A stretch of 24,787 nucleotides of DNA, from assembly GCA_903898215.1 (NCBI GenBank), contig CAIUEQ010000240.1, forward strand, positions 1 through 24,787. The letters are read 5' to 3'. This document shows positions 1 to 6,390 of the stretch, piece after piece; positions within the stretch are counted from its first letter, which is position 1; every line of letters begins with the position of its first letter. The DNA is from an uncultured Bacteroidota bacterium. Its GTDB lineage: Bacteria > Bacteroidota > Bacteroidia > UKL13-3. The translations under genes were made by a program, and so were the position numbers. The notes under the pieces are model-generated. The model was not told the origin of the DNA, did no database searches, and worked only from the letters and a program-made list of their open reading frames with translations.

Positions 1-1
1 C

Positions 2-691
2 ATTGGGATCGCTCGCTGGCACGCCCGGCGGTTGGTGCGCGTCAGAGGTGTGTCGCGTAATGAGGAAGCCCTTGAACACACGGGCATTACTACCGATTTG
101 ATGATTGCCCTGGCGACATTGGCGCTACTCGCTACGCTTCAGTTCATTGACGTATTCCTCGTCGGGCGCTATCGCGCAAATGTCGCTGGTGCCTATTCGG
201 CCATTTCACAGGTAGCGAAGACCATCGTTTATGGTGCGATAATTCTTGGAAACTTCCTTCTCCCCGAAACGGCAATCGCTGATCGACGGGGACGAGACGC
301 CTATCGCCAACTCACCATCGCAGGCGGGTTGCTGCTGATACCGGTCGCACTGCTCCTGATTGCGTCTGAGGCGGCGCCAAAAGCCTTGTTGTCGCTGGTA
401 TTCGGTTCGCGTTACGCAACGGAGTACGCCTCAATGACCAGTCTCATCCTGGCCATGGTTTTCCTAGGAGGAAGCACACTTCTCTCTGTCTACCTCTTGG
501 GTTCCGGTCGACGTTGGCCTACACTTTGGTTGGCCATCAGCACTGTTGCTGGTTCGATATATCTCGCTCAGGCCGGTGGCGCCATAGCCGAAACGGTGCA
601 TCGGGATCTTTTGCTACAAATGGTGGTATTCCTAGGTCTCCTGTTAGCGACTTTGCGACCCCTGGGCGCAAGCGAAAAATCTGATGCCTGA
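2..691 (+). CDS. Polysaccharide/oligosaccharide flippase, C-terminal part (5' truncated by window)
   Basis: The frame is open from base 2, so the gene starts outside the window; a TTG at 32 is available but is probably internal. The visible 229 residues alternate long hydrophobic stretches with short charged loops: a helix around LATLALLATLQFIDVFLVG, one around VAKTIVYGAIILGNFLLP, one around GGLLLIPVALLLIAS, and further helices to the C-terminus. This fits the second half of a MATE/Wzx-type (MOP superfamily) inner-membrane flippase that moves lipid-linked sugars. The stop overlaps the start of the next gene, a GT4 glycosyltransferase, in ATGCCTGA, so the two are translationally coupled. That pairing is typical of envelope polysaccharide clusters. 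The GC-rich codon use matches Actinobacteria and not the rest of the window. The substrate cannot be inferred. Confidence 0.75.
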   Translation: MGIARWHARRLVRVRGVSRNEEALEHTGITTDLMIALATLALLATLQFIDVFLVGRYRANVAGAYSAISQVAKTIVYGAIILGNFLLPETAIADRRGRDAYRQLTIAGGLLLIPVALLLIASEAAPKALLSLVFGSRYATEYASMTSLILAMVFLGGSTLLSVYLLGSGRRWPTLWLAISTVAGSIYLAQAGGAIAETVHRDLLLQMVVFLGLLLATLRPLGASEKSDA

Positions 692-1814
692 CGATCAGAG
701 CCTTCTGCGCAGCTTGGTTCAATCGAGCGGTATCTCGCGCATCAATGTTGTTGCATGGCGAGACTTAGACGATCCCGAGGCGGGAGGCTCGGAGCTACAC
801 GCTGATGAAATCTTGAAGCGTTGGGCTGCAGCCGGGGTGATTATTGAGTCCAGGACTTCGGCCGTGCCTGGACGAGCTGCACGCGTTGAACGCAACGGCT
901 ACACAATCAGTCGCAGAGGTGGCAGATACCAGGTATTCCCAAGCGTTATTTTGCGGGGATTACTCGGGCGGCGATCGCACCGTCCGGATGCCGTAGTGGA
1001 AATCTGGAATGGCATGCCCTTCCTTTCGCCTATTTGGCACCGCGGCAGGCGCCTGGTGTTGCTTCATCATGTTCATGGGGAGATGTGGCAGATGACTCTG
1101 CCCGGTTTCCTGGGTCGTTTGGGCTGGCTTATCGAACATCGATTGGCACCACCGTTCTATCGTCGAACCACTATTGCGACCCTCTCCAATTCCTCTCAGC
1201 GGGAGATTGAGGAACGAATGCACCTTCATCGGGTCGCGGTTGTCCCACCGGGCATCTCTCCGACCTTCGTGCCGGGAACCGAGCGTTCGTCAACCCCGCT
1301 AGTGGTTGCGGTAGGTCGGCTCGTACCTGTAAAACGATTTGACCAGTTGATCGAATCGTTCGTAGAGGTTCACAAAATGGTCCCCACTTCCAAGTTTGTG
1401 ATCGTGGGCGAGGGTTATCTGCGTACGGAACTCGAAGATTTGATTACCAGCCACGGAGCGCAGGAGTGGATCAGTCTTCCGGGGAGAATCAGCGATGGTG
1501 AGCTGCTATCCCTCTATCAACGGGCGTGGTTGGTTTCTTCGCTTTCCCTGCGTGAAGGATGGGGTATGTCGCTCACCGAGTCCGCCGCTTGCGGCACGCC
1601 ATCTGTTGCGGTTGATATTGCCGGTCATCGCGATGCTGTGAAAAATGGCCAAAGCGGCCTTCTTGTCGAAGCCGAGCATGTCGCTGGAACAATTGCTAGT
1701 GTCCTGCTTGACGAGGAGAAACTCAACGACCTCCGACTAGGTGCACTGGACTACGCCCAGTCACTTACTTGGGACAGCGCCGCGCTGCAACTTTTCCAGC
1801 TGGTGAGCAAGTAG
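684..1814 (+). CDS. Glycosyltransferase family 4 (GT-B fold)
   Basis: This is a 376-residue protein, full length for a GT4 enzyme. The N-terminal domain opens with INVVAWRDLDDPEAGGSE (about residues 20-37), whose glycine-rich acceptor-side loop is common in actinobacterial GT4 proteins. The C-terminal nucleotide-sugar domain begins near 206 (VVAVGRLVPVKRFDQLI). It carries the E-x7-E motif of retaining GT4 enzymes, Glu291 and Glu299 in EGWGMSLTE, followed by ACGTPSVA. The product is expected to be cytosolic or membrane-peripheral, transferring an activated sugar to a lipid-linked or polysaccharide acceptor. The ATG at 684 overlaps the flippase stop (689-691), supporting an operon. Donor and acceptor sugars are unknown. 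Base composition is that of the GC-rich block, so this gene probably does not belong to the Bacteroidota genome that follows. Confidence 0.88.
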   Translation: MPDDQSLLRSLVQSSGISRINVVAWRDLDDPEAGGSELHADEILKRWAAAGVIIESRTSAVPGRAARVERNGYTISRRGGRYQVFPSVILRGLLGRRSHRPDAVVEIWNGMPFLSPIWHRGRRLVLLHHVHGEMWQMTLPGFLGRLGWLIEHRLAPPFYRRTTIATLSNSSQREIEERMHLHRVAVVPPGISPTFVPGTERSSTPLVVAVGRLVPVKRFDQLIESFVEVHKMVPTSKFVIVGEGYLRTELEDLITSHGAQEWISLPGRISDGELLSLYQRAWLVSSLSLREGWGMSLTESAACGTPSVAVDIAGHRDAVKNGQSGLLVEAEHVAGTIASVLLDEEKLNDLRLGALDYAQSLTWDSAALQLFQLVSK

Positions 1815-1816
1815 AG

Positions 1817-1987
1817 CTAGTCAGCCGTACGCTCAACTGTGACAACGAGGCTCATCGTTAAGAGTTCATTCAGAACGGGCACTCTAAGCAACCAGCCGAA
1901 ACTCTCTGGTAAGTAGCGAGGATGGGCGCTCACAACTACCAAGCGAGGATCTTCGCGGAGCGACTGCATGACTTCGCTAATCCGCAA
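1817..1987 (-). CDS. C-terminal fragment of an unidentified actinobacterial-type protein, cut at the junction
   Basis: Read on the minus strand, this interval is open to a TAG at 1817-1819 and has the look of real protein: residues such as VMQSLREDPRLVVVSAHP, then GWLLRVPVLNELLTMSL, ending VVTVERTAD. Codons are GC-rich and the segment is convergent with the glycosyltransferase, only two bases past its stop. About 56 residues are present before the sequence turns into AT-rich Bacteroidota DNA near 1985, so the rest of the gene is missing. A methyltransferase or polysaccharide-biosynthesis protein is possible from the neighbours, but I do not recognise the family. The fragment matters because it shows that the apparent plus-strand start at 1922 is antisense to an older gene. 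Confidence 0.5.
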   Translation of the reverse strand: MRISEVMQSLREDPRLVVVSAHPRYLPESFGWLLRVPVLNELLTMSLVVTVERTAD

Positions 1988-1990
1988 TCT
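1971..1990. other. Compositional and taxonomic junction (probable chimeric join)
   Basis: To the left, DNA is GC-rich with actinobacterial-style genes. To the right it is AT-rich, with lysine- and asparagine-rich Bacteroidota coding. A minus-strand gene loses its 5' part here and a plus-strand DUF4175-like gene loses its 5' part here. No transposase, tRNA, integrase site or terminal repeat is visible at the boundary. The exact base cannot be fixed by eye; the most likely break is just before the TCT codon at 1988. Confidence 0.75.
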
Positions 1991-2893
1991 AAAAAAGTTG
2001 TCGAGATAAAATCATTTGTAAATAGAGAGATTAGTAAATTAAACGACAACCTCGACAAAAGTGTGCAAGCTTTTGGCTCTCGAAATTTTGGAGAAATTAG
2101 AAGTCGCCAGCAATACTCCATGACACATGCAAATAACCTGGCTGTGATGCTGAGTGAAATTTTGCAGAATATGCAAGAGAAACAAAGCGAAAGCAAAGCA
2201 GGAAAATCCGGTAAGAAACCAAAACCCGGAAAAGGAAGCGGTTCGGGAAAAGGAAAGGGAAAAGGGAAAGGCGGAGAAAAACCTTCGTTCGGACAAATGA
2301 AAAAAATGCAGGAGGAATTGAATAAACAATTGCGAGAAGGGATGAATAAAAATGGAACATCACCTGATGATAAAGATGGTAAAGGAGATAAACCTGGAGA
2401 TAAAAACGGACAAGGAAATAAACCCGGAAAGCAAGGGCAAAACGGTGGTATGGGCAGTGAACAGTTTGCACGAATGGCTGCGCAACAAATGGCAGTAAGA
2501 CAACAAATGCAAAAAATGTTGCAGCAAATGGGAAGCAAAGAAAAAGAACAATTGGGCGGAACAGGCAAATTACAAGAGCTGCAAAAACTGATGGAAGAAA
2601 CCGAAAAAGAATTATACAATAAAAAATTAAGTGGAGAGTTATTGATGCGTCAGCAAGAAATTTTAACACGTTTGCTCGACTCTGAAAAAGCCGAAAGAAA
2701 ACAAGAGCAAGATAATAAACGTGAAGCCGAACAAGCCAAAGAAAAGCCTCGTGTAGTTCCTCCTGATTTTGAAAAATACATTAAACAAAAAAACAAAGAG
2801 AAAGAATTATTGGAAACCATCCCCGCTGATTTGCAACCTTACTATAAAGAAAAAGCGAAAGAGTATTTTAACAAGATTGGGGATAGCAAATGA
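1988..2893 (+). CDS. DUF4175-like protein, C-terminal fragment
   Basis: From about 1988 the frame encodes a Bacteroidota-type sequence: a helical segment (SFVNREISKLNDNLDKSVQA), then SRQQYSMTHANNLAVMLSEI. This is followed by a Gly/Lys-rich low-complexity linker (about 2200-2450). A conserved helical tail follows, with EQFARMAAQQMAVRQQMQKM, LMRQQEILTRLLDSEKAERK and a terminal DLQPYYKEKAKEYF. This order matches the end of the large (about 1,100-residue) DUF4175 membrane proteins of Bacteroidota. Only about 300 residues are present; the N-terminal membrane part is missing. The 22 residues before it (ATG at 1922) come from the GC-rich block, antisense to another gene, and should not be treated as its true N-terminus. 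Function is unknown. Confidence 0.7.
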   Translation, partial: SKKVVEIKSFVNREISKLNDNLDKSVQAFGSRNFGEIRSRQQYSMTHANNLAVMLSEILQNMQEKQSESKAGKSGKKPKPGKGSGSGKGKGKGKGGEKPSFGQMKKMQEELNKQLREGMNKNGTSPDDKDGKGDKPGDKNGQGNKPGKQGQNGGMGSEQFARMAAQQMAVRQQMQKMLQQMGSKEKEQLGGTGKLQELQKLMEETEKELYNKKLSGELLMRQQEILTRLLDSEKAERKQEQDNKREAEQAKEKPRVVPPDFEKYIKQKNKEKELLETIPADLQPYYKEKAKEYFNKIGDSK

Positions 2894-2937
2894 GGTAATC
2901 TGTTAATTGGTTGATTTGATAATTAATCTGTTTTTTT

Positions 2938-3100
2938 CTACAAACTGGTCACTATTACAGAGCTGTATTATTTTTTAAATTGGATGTCTGGTAAATATTT
3001 TTTGCTATCCTTCAACAGGTCGCTCCTATGGAGCTAGTTTATTCATCTATTTTATTTTCTACAAACAGAATGCTCCTATGGAGCTATAATTTTTCTGGTT
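2938..3100. repeat. Left copy of ~165 bp direct duplication flanking the RAYT gene
   Basis: This block is about 85-90% identical by eye to 3690-3850, in the same orientation with an offset of 750-752 bases. Both begin TTCTACAAACTGGTC and end ATAATTTTTCTGGTT, and each contains three REP-like palindromes. In this copy the first palindrome (about 2948-2964) has decayed, and the others are at 3022-3034 and 3072-3084. Confidence 0.8.
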
Positions 3101-3163
3101 ATTAAATCGATGGCGTTAATTTATTTATTTCCCCCTATACAAATTGCTCCGTAGGAGCGCCCT
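2945..3163. repeat. REP-like palindrome cluster, left of RAYT
   Basis: Core unit GCTCC-TAT-GGAGC, a 5 bp stem with a 3 nt loop, usually preceded by CAGGTC or CTGGTC and followed by T. Forward units lie at 3022-3034 and 3072-3084, with a decayed one at about 2948-2964. A reverse-oriented unit (GCTCC-GTA-GGAGC followed by GCCCTG) lies at 3146-3158, about 20 bases past the transposase stop. The 284 bases between the DUF4175-like gene and the transposase hold nothing else I can recognise. Confidence 0.8.
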
Positions 3164-3177
3164 GATAAATTGTTGAT

Positions 3178-3639
3178 TTATTCTATCCATTCGAACAAAT
3201 ATCTTTCGTCAAATTCAATTTCAAATTTTTTAAGAAACTCTAAATATTCTTCTTTGAATGTTCTTTTCTTATGATGCTCTTCTTGATTTAAAATATATTG
3301 AATTACCTGATCAATTTGGCTTTTTGAATATGAAAAAGCACCAAAGCCTTCCTGCCAATTAAATTTTCCGTTTAACCAATTTTTGTCGTTAATAAATTTT
3401 GATGAACCAGCTTTTATATCTCTCACAATATCAGAAATTGAATATGCGGGATTTAATCCAATCAAAATATGTGTATGGTCAGGCATGCAAAAAATCGACA
3501 ACATTTTTTGCTCTCTTTTTTGAACAATGCCGGTAATGAATTTATGCAATTCTTCGCGATGTTGATGAGGGATTTTGTTTTGCCTCCCTTTAACGGCAAA
3601 AACAATTTGAATGTAGATTTGAGTATATGTGTTAGGCAT
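3178..3639 (-). CDS. REP-associated tyrosine transposase (IS200/IS605-like Y1 family)
   Basis: This 153-residue protein is intact. It begins with the typical NTYTQIYIQIVFAVKGR strand. It carries the HUH metal-binding motif as His55 and His57 in PDHTHILI, then a SYSKSQIDQVIQYILNQEEHH helix in which Tyr115 is the likely nucleophile, with the usual HH after it. This is the single-domain Y1 transposase fold that cuts and joins single-stranded DNA at REP hairpins. RAYT genes are generally single-copy and domesticated. Here the gene sits between two inverted REP-like units: one 20 bases past its stop (3146-3158) and one 15 bases before its start (3654-3666). More units surround these. That arrangement supports a RAYT over an ordinary IS200 element. 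The size and motifs are normal. Confidence 0.9.
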   Translation of the reverse strand: MPNTYTQIYIQIVFAVKGRQNKIPHQHREELHKFITGIVQKREQKMLSIFCMPDHTHILIGLNPAYSISDIVRDIKAGSSKFINDKNWLNGKFNWQEGFGAFSYSKSQIDQVIQYILNQEEHHKKRTFKEEYLEFLKKFEIEFDERYLFEWIE

Positions 3640-3665
3640 GTTTTTAACAGGACGCTCCTATGGAG

Positions 3666-3696
3666 CTAAATTATCATTTATTTTATTTTCTACAAA
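3666..3696 (-). promoter_or_regulatory. Candidate Bacteroidota promoter for the RAYT gene
   Basis: On the minus strand, TTTG is followed by exactly 19 bases and then TAATTTAG, one base off the TAnnTTTG -7 consensus. The last bases overlap the REP-like unit at 3654-3666, so the transcript would begin inside or next to that hairpin, about 20 bases before the ATG. The sequence forming the -33 box is part of the repeated unit. Confidence 0.4.
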
Positions 3697-3850
3697 CTGG
3701 TCGCTCCTATGGAGCTAGTTTATTTTTAAACTGGATGCCTAGAAAATGTTTTTGCATTATCTAAACAGGTCGCTCCTATGGAGCTAGTTTATTCATCTAT
3801 TTTATTTTCTACAAACAGTGTGCTCCTACGGAGCTATAATTTTTCTGGTT
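3690..3850. repeat. Right copy of ~165 bp direct duplication flanking the RAYT gene
   Basis: Matches 2938-3100 in order and orientation. Here all three palindromes (3703-3715, 3772-3784, 3822-3834) are intact, so this copy is closer to the ancestral form than the left copy. Confidence 0.8.
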
Positions 3851-4126
3851 TGAAATGATGTGGGTTGAAAAAAAATTGTTACTGAATAAACGGATCGCTC
3901 CTTCGGAACTTACTTTTTAAATTTTCTAAAACTGAATTCTGATTAATTTATACATTACCTATTCAAATTGCTCCGGAGGAGCTGCCTGTTTGTAACATTC
4001 ATGAAAGGAAAAAACTTAGCTCCATAGGAGCGCCCTGAAAATTTTTGGTGGATTTAATTTTTGTATATGGTCGTACCACGGAAGACATCTAAAAAATAAT
4101 CAAATGCTTTGCGATTAGATTACAAA

Positions 4127-5524
4127 CTAATTCAACTCCACTGCACTTTTTGCTTTGGTAATTGGCAGTTTCAAAGTTTTAATTTTATCAAAACCTCCCC
4201 ATACATTTTTTACTCTCAAAAACCCTTTCGACCTTAAAAACGATGCTGCAATCATTGATCGATAACCACCTGCACAATGAACTAAATATTCTTTTTCGGG
4301 ATCAAGTTTTGAGAAATCATTCTTCAAATTATCTAAAGGAAAATTTACTGCTTTTGATAAATGCTCGTCATTAAACTCACTGCATTTCCTAACATCTAGA
4401 ATAGTTGTTTCAGTATGTTTTGCATCCAATTCAAACTCTTCATCATCAATTGAAATCACCATATCAAAACGTTTGTTGGCATTTCTCCATGCTTCAAAAC
4501 CTCCATCCAAAAATCCGGGAATATTATCAAAACCAACACGTGCCAATCGTTCGATACTTTCCTTTTCTTTTCCAATTTCTGAAACAATAATTACCGGTTT
4601 AGAAATATCAAGAATAGTTGCAGCCCAAATTGCATATTGTCCGTTCAATCCAAAATTTATTGATTTAGAAATAAATCCGTTTTCAAAAACATCACAAATT
4701 CGGGTATCAATAATTGTTGCATCTTTTTTTAATGCTTCTTCAAATTCATTAACCGAAAGGGCTTTCATTCCTTTTTCCATTAACTCATCAATTGGTAAAT
4801 ATCCTAGTTTATTTAAAGCAACATCTTTAAAAAAATATTCAGGTGCAGGCAATATGCCATCGGTAACTTTTACAATAAATTGTTCTTTGCTCATTTGTTG
4901 CAAAGCATAATTTCTGTGTTTCTGTTCTCCAATTGTAGAGAAAGTTTCTTTGCCAATATTTTTCCCGCAAGCACTTCCTGCTCCATGTGCCGGATATACA
5001 ATTACATCATCTGCAAGCTTCATTATTTTGTTATGCAATGAGTCGTATAACATTCCCGCTAATGTTTCTTTACTCATCAAGCCGTCCAACAAATCCGGTC
5101 TACCAACATCACCAACAAATAAAGTATCGCCTGTAAAAAGTGCGTGGTCTTTACCCTTTTCATCTTTCAATAAATAACAACTTGATTCGGGTGTATGACC
5201 GGGTGTATGCAATAATTTTATTTTTATTTTTCCTACAGAAAACTCTTCATCATCTATTGCAATATGAGATTTGTAACCGGGTTGAGCCGTTGGTCCGAAT
5301 ATTATTGTTGCTGCTGTTTTTTTTCCAAGATCAATATGACCGCTCACAAAATCGGCATGAAAATGTGTTTCAAAAATATATTTGATTGTTGCCTTTCGTG
5401 ATTGAGCCAACTCAATATATTCATGATAATCGCGTAATGGATCGATGATAGCTGCCTCGCCATCTGATTCGATATAATAGGCAGCTTGCGCTAAACAGTT
5501 GGTATAAAGTTGTTGAATAAACAT
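4127..5524 (-). CDS. Persulfide dioxygenase-like metallo-beta-lactamase fused to two rhodanese domains
   Basis: 465 residues. The N-terminal metallo-beta-lactamase domain (about 1-235) has THFHADFVSGH with His54, His56, Asp58 and His63, then His110 in HTPGHTPES, Asp133 in FTGDTLFVGDVGRPDL and His180 in YPAHGAGS. His54, His110 and Asp133 match the iron ligands of ETHE1-type persulfide dioxygenases, and HFHADF in place of HxHxDH is usual for the ETHE1/CstB group. Two rhodanese domains follow. The first (about 255-350) has SEIGKE where a catalytic loop should be and no Cys, so it is probably inactive. The second (about 360-450) has Cys417 in HCAGGYRS. The likely role is cytosolic oxidation of glutathione or low-molecular-weight persulfide to sulfite, with sulfur transfer. 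It lies 54 bases after tsaB, same strand, possibly co-transcribed. Confidence 0.9.
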   Translation of the reverse strand: MFIQQLYTNCLAQAAYYIESDGEAAIIDPLRDYHEYIELAQSRKATIKYIFETHFHADFVSGHIDLGKKTAATIIFGPTAQPGYKSHIAIDDEEFSVGKIKIKLLHTPGHTPESSCYLLKDEKGKDHALFTGDTLFVGDVGRPDLLDGLMSKETLAGMLYDSLHNKIMKLADDVIVYPAHGAGSACGKNIGKETFSTIGEQKHRNYALQQMSKEQFIVKVTDGILPAPEYFFKDVALNKLGYLPIDELMEKGMKALSVNEFEEALKKDATIIDTRICDVFENGFISKSINFGLNGQYAIWAATILDISKPVIIVSEIGKEKESIERLARVGFDNIPGFLDGGFEAWRNANKRFDMVISIDDEEFELDAKHTETTILDVRKCSEFNDEHLSKAVNFPLDNLKNDFSKLDPEKEYLVHCAGGYRSMIAASFLRSKGFLRVKNVWGGFDKIKTLKLPITKAKSAVELN

Positions 5525-5578
5525 GGGTTATAAATTATTGAAATGATATAACGATAAAACAAAAATTAACAGCAACAT

Positions 5579-6262
5579 CTATTTTTTATTTGGTATAGTT
5601 CCAACAAAGTCTTTTAAGTAAAATGGTTCGAAATAGGCGACATCTTCAAATTGCTTTTCGAGAAATAATTTTTGTGCAATGCCGTTCATGTTTAAAGCTG
5701 AACATTTTATGTCGTCAATAAATTTCGCATTTGGGTGAGTGAAAATATTTTTGCATTTAGCACTTCCATTTCCAAAAAAATACACTTCCGAAATTTCAAG
5801 CAAATCAGCAAAAGAATTTTCATCAATTATTTTTGCTTCAGTTTTTTTTATGCTATTCATCTGATTATCGAACACCGCACAATACACTTCCATTCTTCTG
5901 GCATCCAACATCGCACAAAAATTTGCCTTTTGAATATTATTATTTTTAATTATTTCGTGAGCTAGAGATTCTAAAGTATTAATTGCAATCAATGGAATAT
6001 CTAAAGCATAACACAACCCTTTAGCCGTGCTCACTCCAACACGTAAACCGGTATAACTTCCCGGACCTTTACTTACAGCAATAGCATCCAAGTTTTTTAA
6101 TTCAATGTTGGCGTCTTTCATCACAGCTTCTATCAATAAAGTTATTTGCGAAGCATGAGCATTGCCTTCGTGATTTTCTCGAAGCGCAATCAATTTGTCA
6201 TCTTGCAATAAAGCAACAGAACAAATTTCAGTAGCGGTTTCTATACAAAGGAGGTTGAACAT
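5579..6262 (-). CDS. tsaB: tRNA threonylcarbamoyladenosine biosynthesis protein TsaB
   Basis: 227 residues, normal for TsaB. It begins FNLLCIETATEICSVAL, the first phosphate-binding strand of the ASKHA fold. It also has NHEGNAHASQ and the family signature AVSKGPGSYTGLRVGVSTAKGL (split here as SKGPGSYTGLRVG, then STAKGL, about residues 63-82). TsaB is the non-catalytic partner of TsaD in the cytosolic complex that makes t6A37 on ANN-decoding tRNAs. It is divergent from recJ, with 128 bases between the starts. A TATGTTTG that fits the -7 consensus lies just before the start on the minus strand (6267-6274), but its -33 region is poor and it would give an almost leaderless mRNA, so I do not call a promoter. 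Confidence 0.93.
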   Translation of the reverse strand: MFNLLCIETATEICSVALLQDDKLIALRENHEGNAHASQITLLIEAVMKDANIELKNLDAIAVSKGPGSYTGLRVGVSTAKGLCYALDIPLIAINTLESLAHEIIKNNNIQKANFCAMLDARRMEVYCAVFDNQMNSIKKTEAKIIDENSFADLLEISEVYFFGNGSAKCKNIFTHPNAKFIDDIKCSALNMNGIAQKLFLEKQFEDVAYFEPFYLKDFVGTIPNKK

Positions 6263-6390
6263 GCAGCAAACATAAACAGGTTTTAATAGAAGTAGAAATC
6301 AATCTCCATTTTTAAAAGATGCCCTTTCAACAATTTAAAAAATAAATGCTCGCTGTTTGATGATATTTAATAAATTCGCATTTACCGCAT

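Larger units (their letters stand above)
3651..4036. repeat. REP-like palindrome cluster, right of RAYT
   Basis: Forward units with cores at 3654-3666, 3703-3715, 3772-3784, 3822-3834 (loop TAC) and a decayed one at 3897-3909 (GCTCC-TTC-GGAAC). Reverse units lie at 3970-3982 (loop GGA) and 4019-4031 (loop ATA), both followed by a GCCCTG-like tail. Loop bases change while stems are kept, which suggests selection or recent copying of the hairpin. Spacing is irregular (about 37-75 bp). The 487 bases between the transposase and the next gene are almost wholly this array. Near 4069-4079 there is a further small palindrome, TGGTCGTACCA, of unknown meaning. Confidence 0.8.

Noticed and set aside
1922..1987. 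N-terminus MGAHNYQARIF... as the true start of the DUF4175-like protein
   Set aside because: It lies in the GC-rich block, antisense to a plausible minus-strand gene end, and does not resemble the Bacteroidota protein that follows.
1936..2669. Long minus-strand ORFs rich in Phe, Cys and Pro
   Set aside because: They are antisense shadows of the Lys/Gly/Gln-rich linker of the DUF4175-like gene; composition is typical of reverse-read AAA/GGA codons.
3018..4031. CRISPR array
   Set aside because: Units are short palindromes in both orientations with irregular spacing and repeated flanks; no cas genes. REP-like elements fit better.
4069..4090. TGGTCGTACCA palindrome as an operator or further REP unit
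   Set aside because: Single short copy with a 4 bp stem; no second copy seen to support it.
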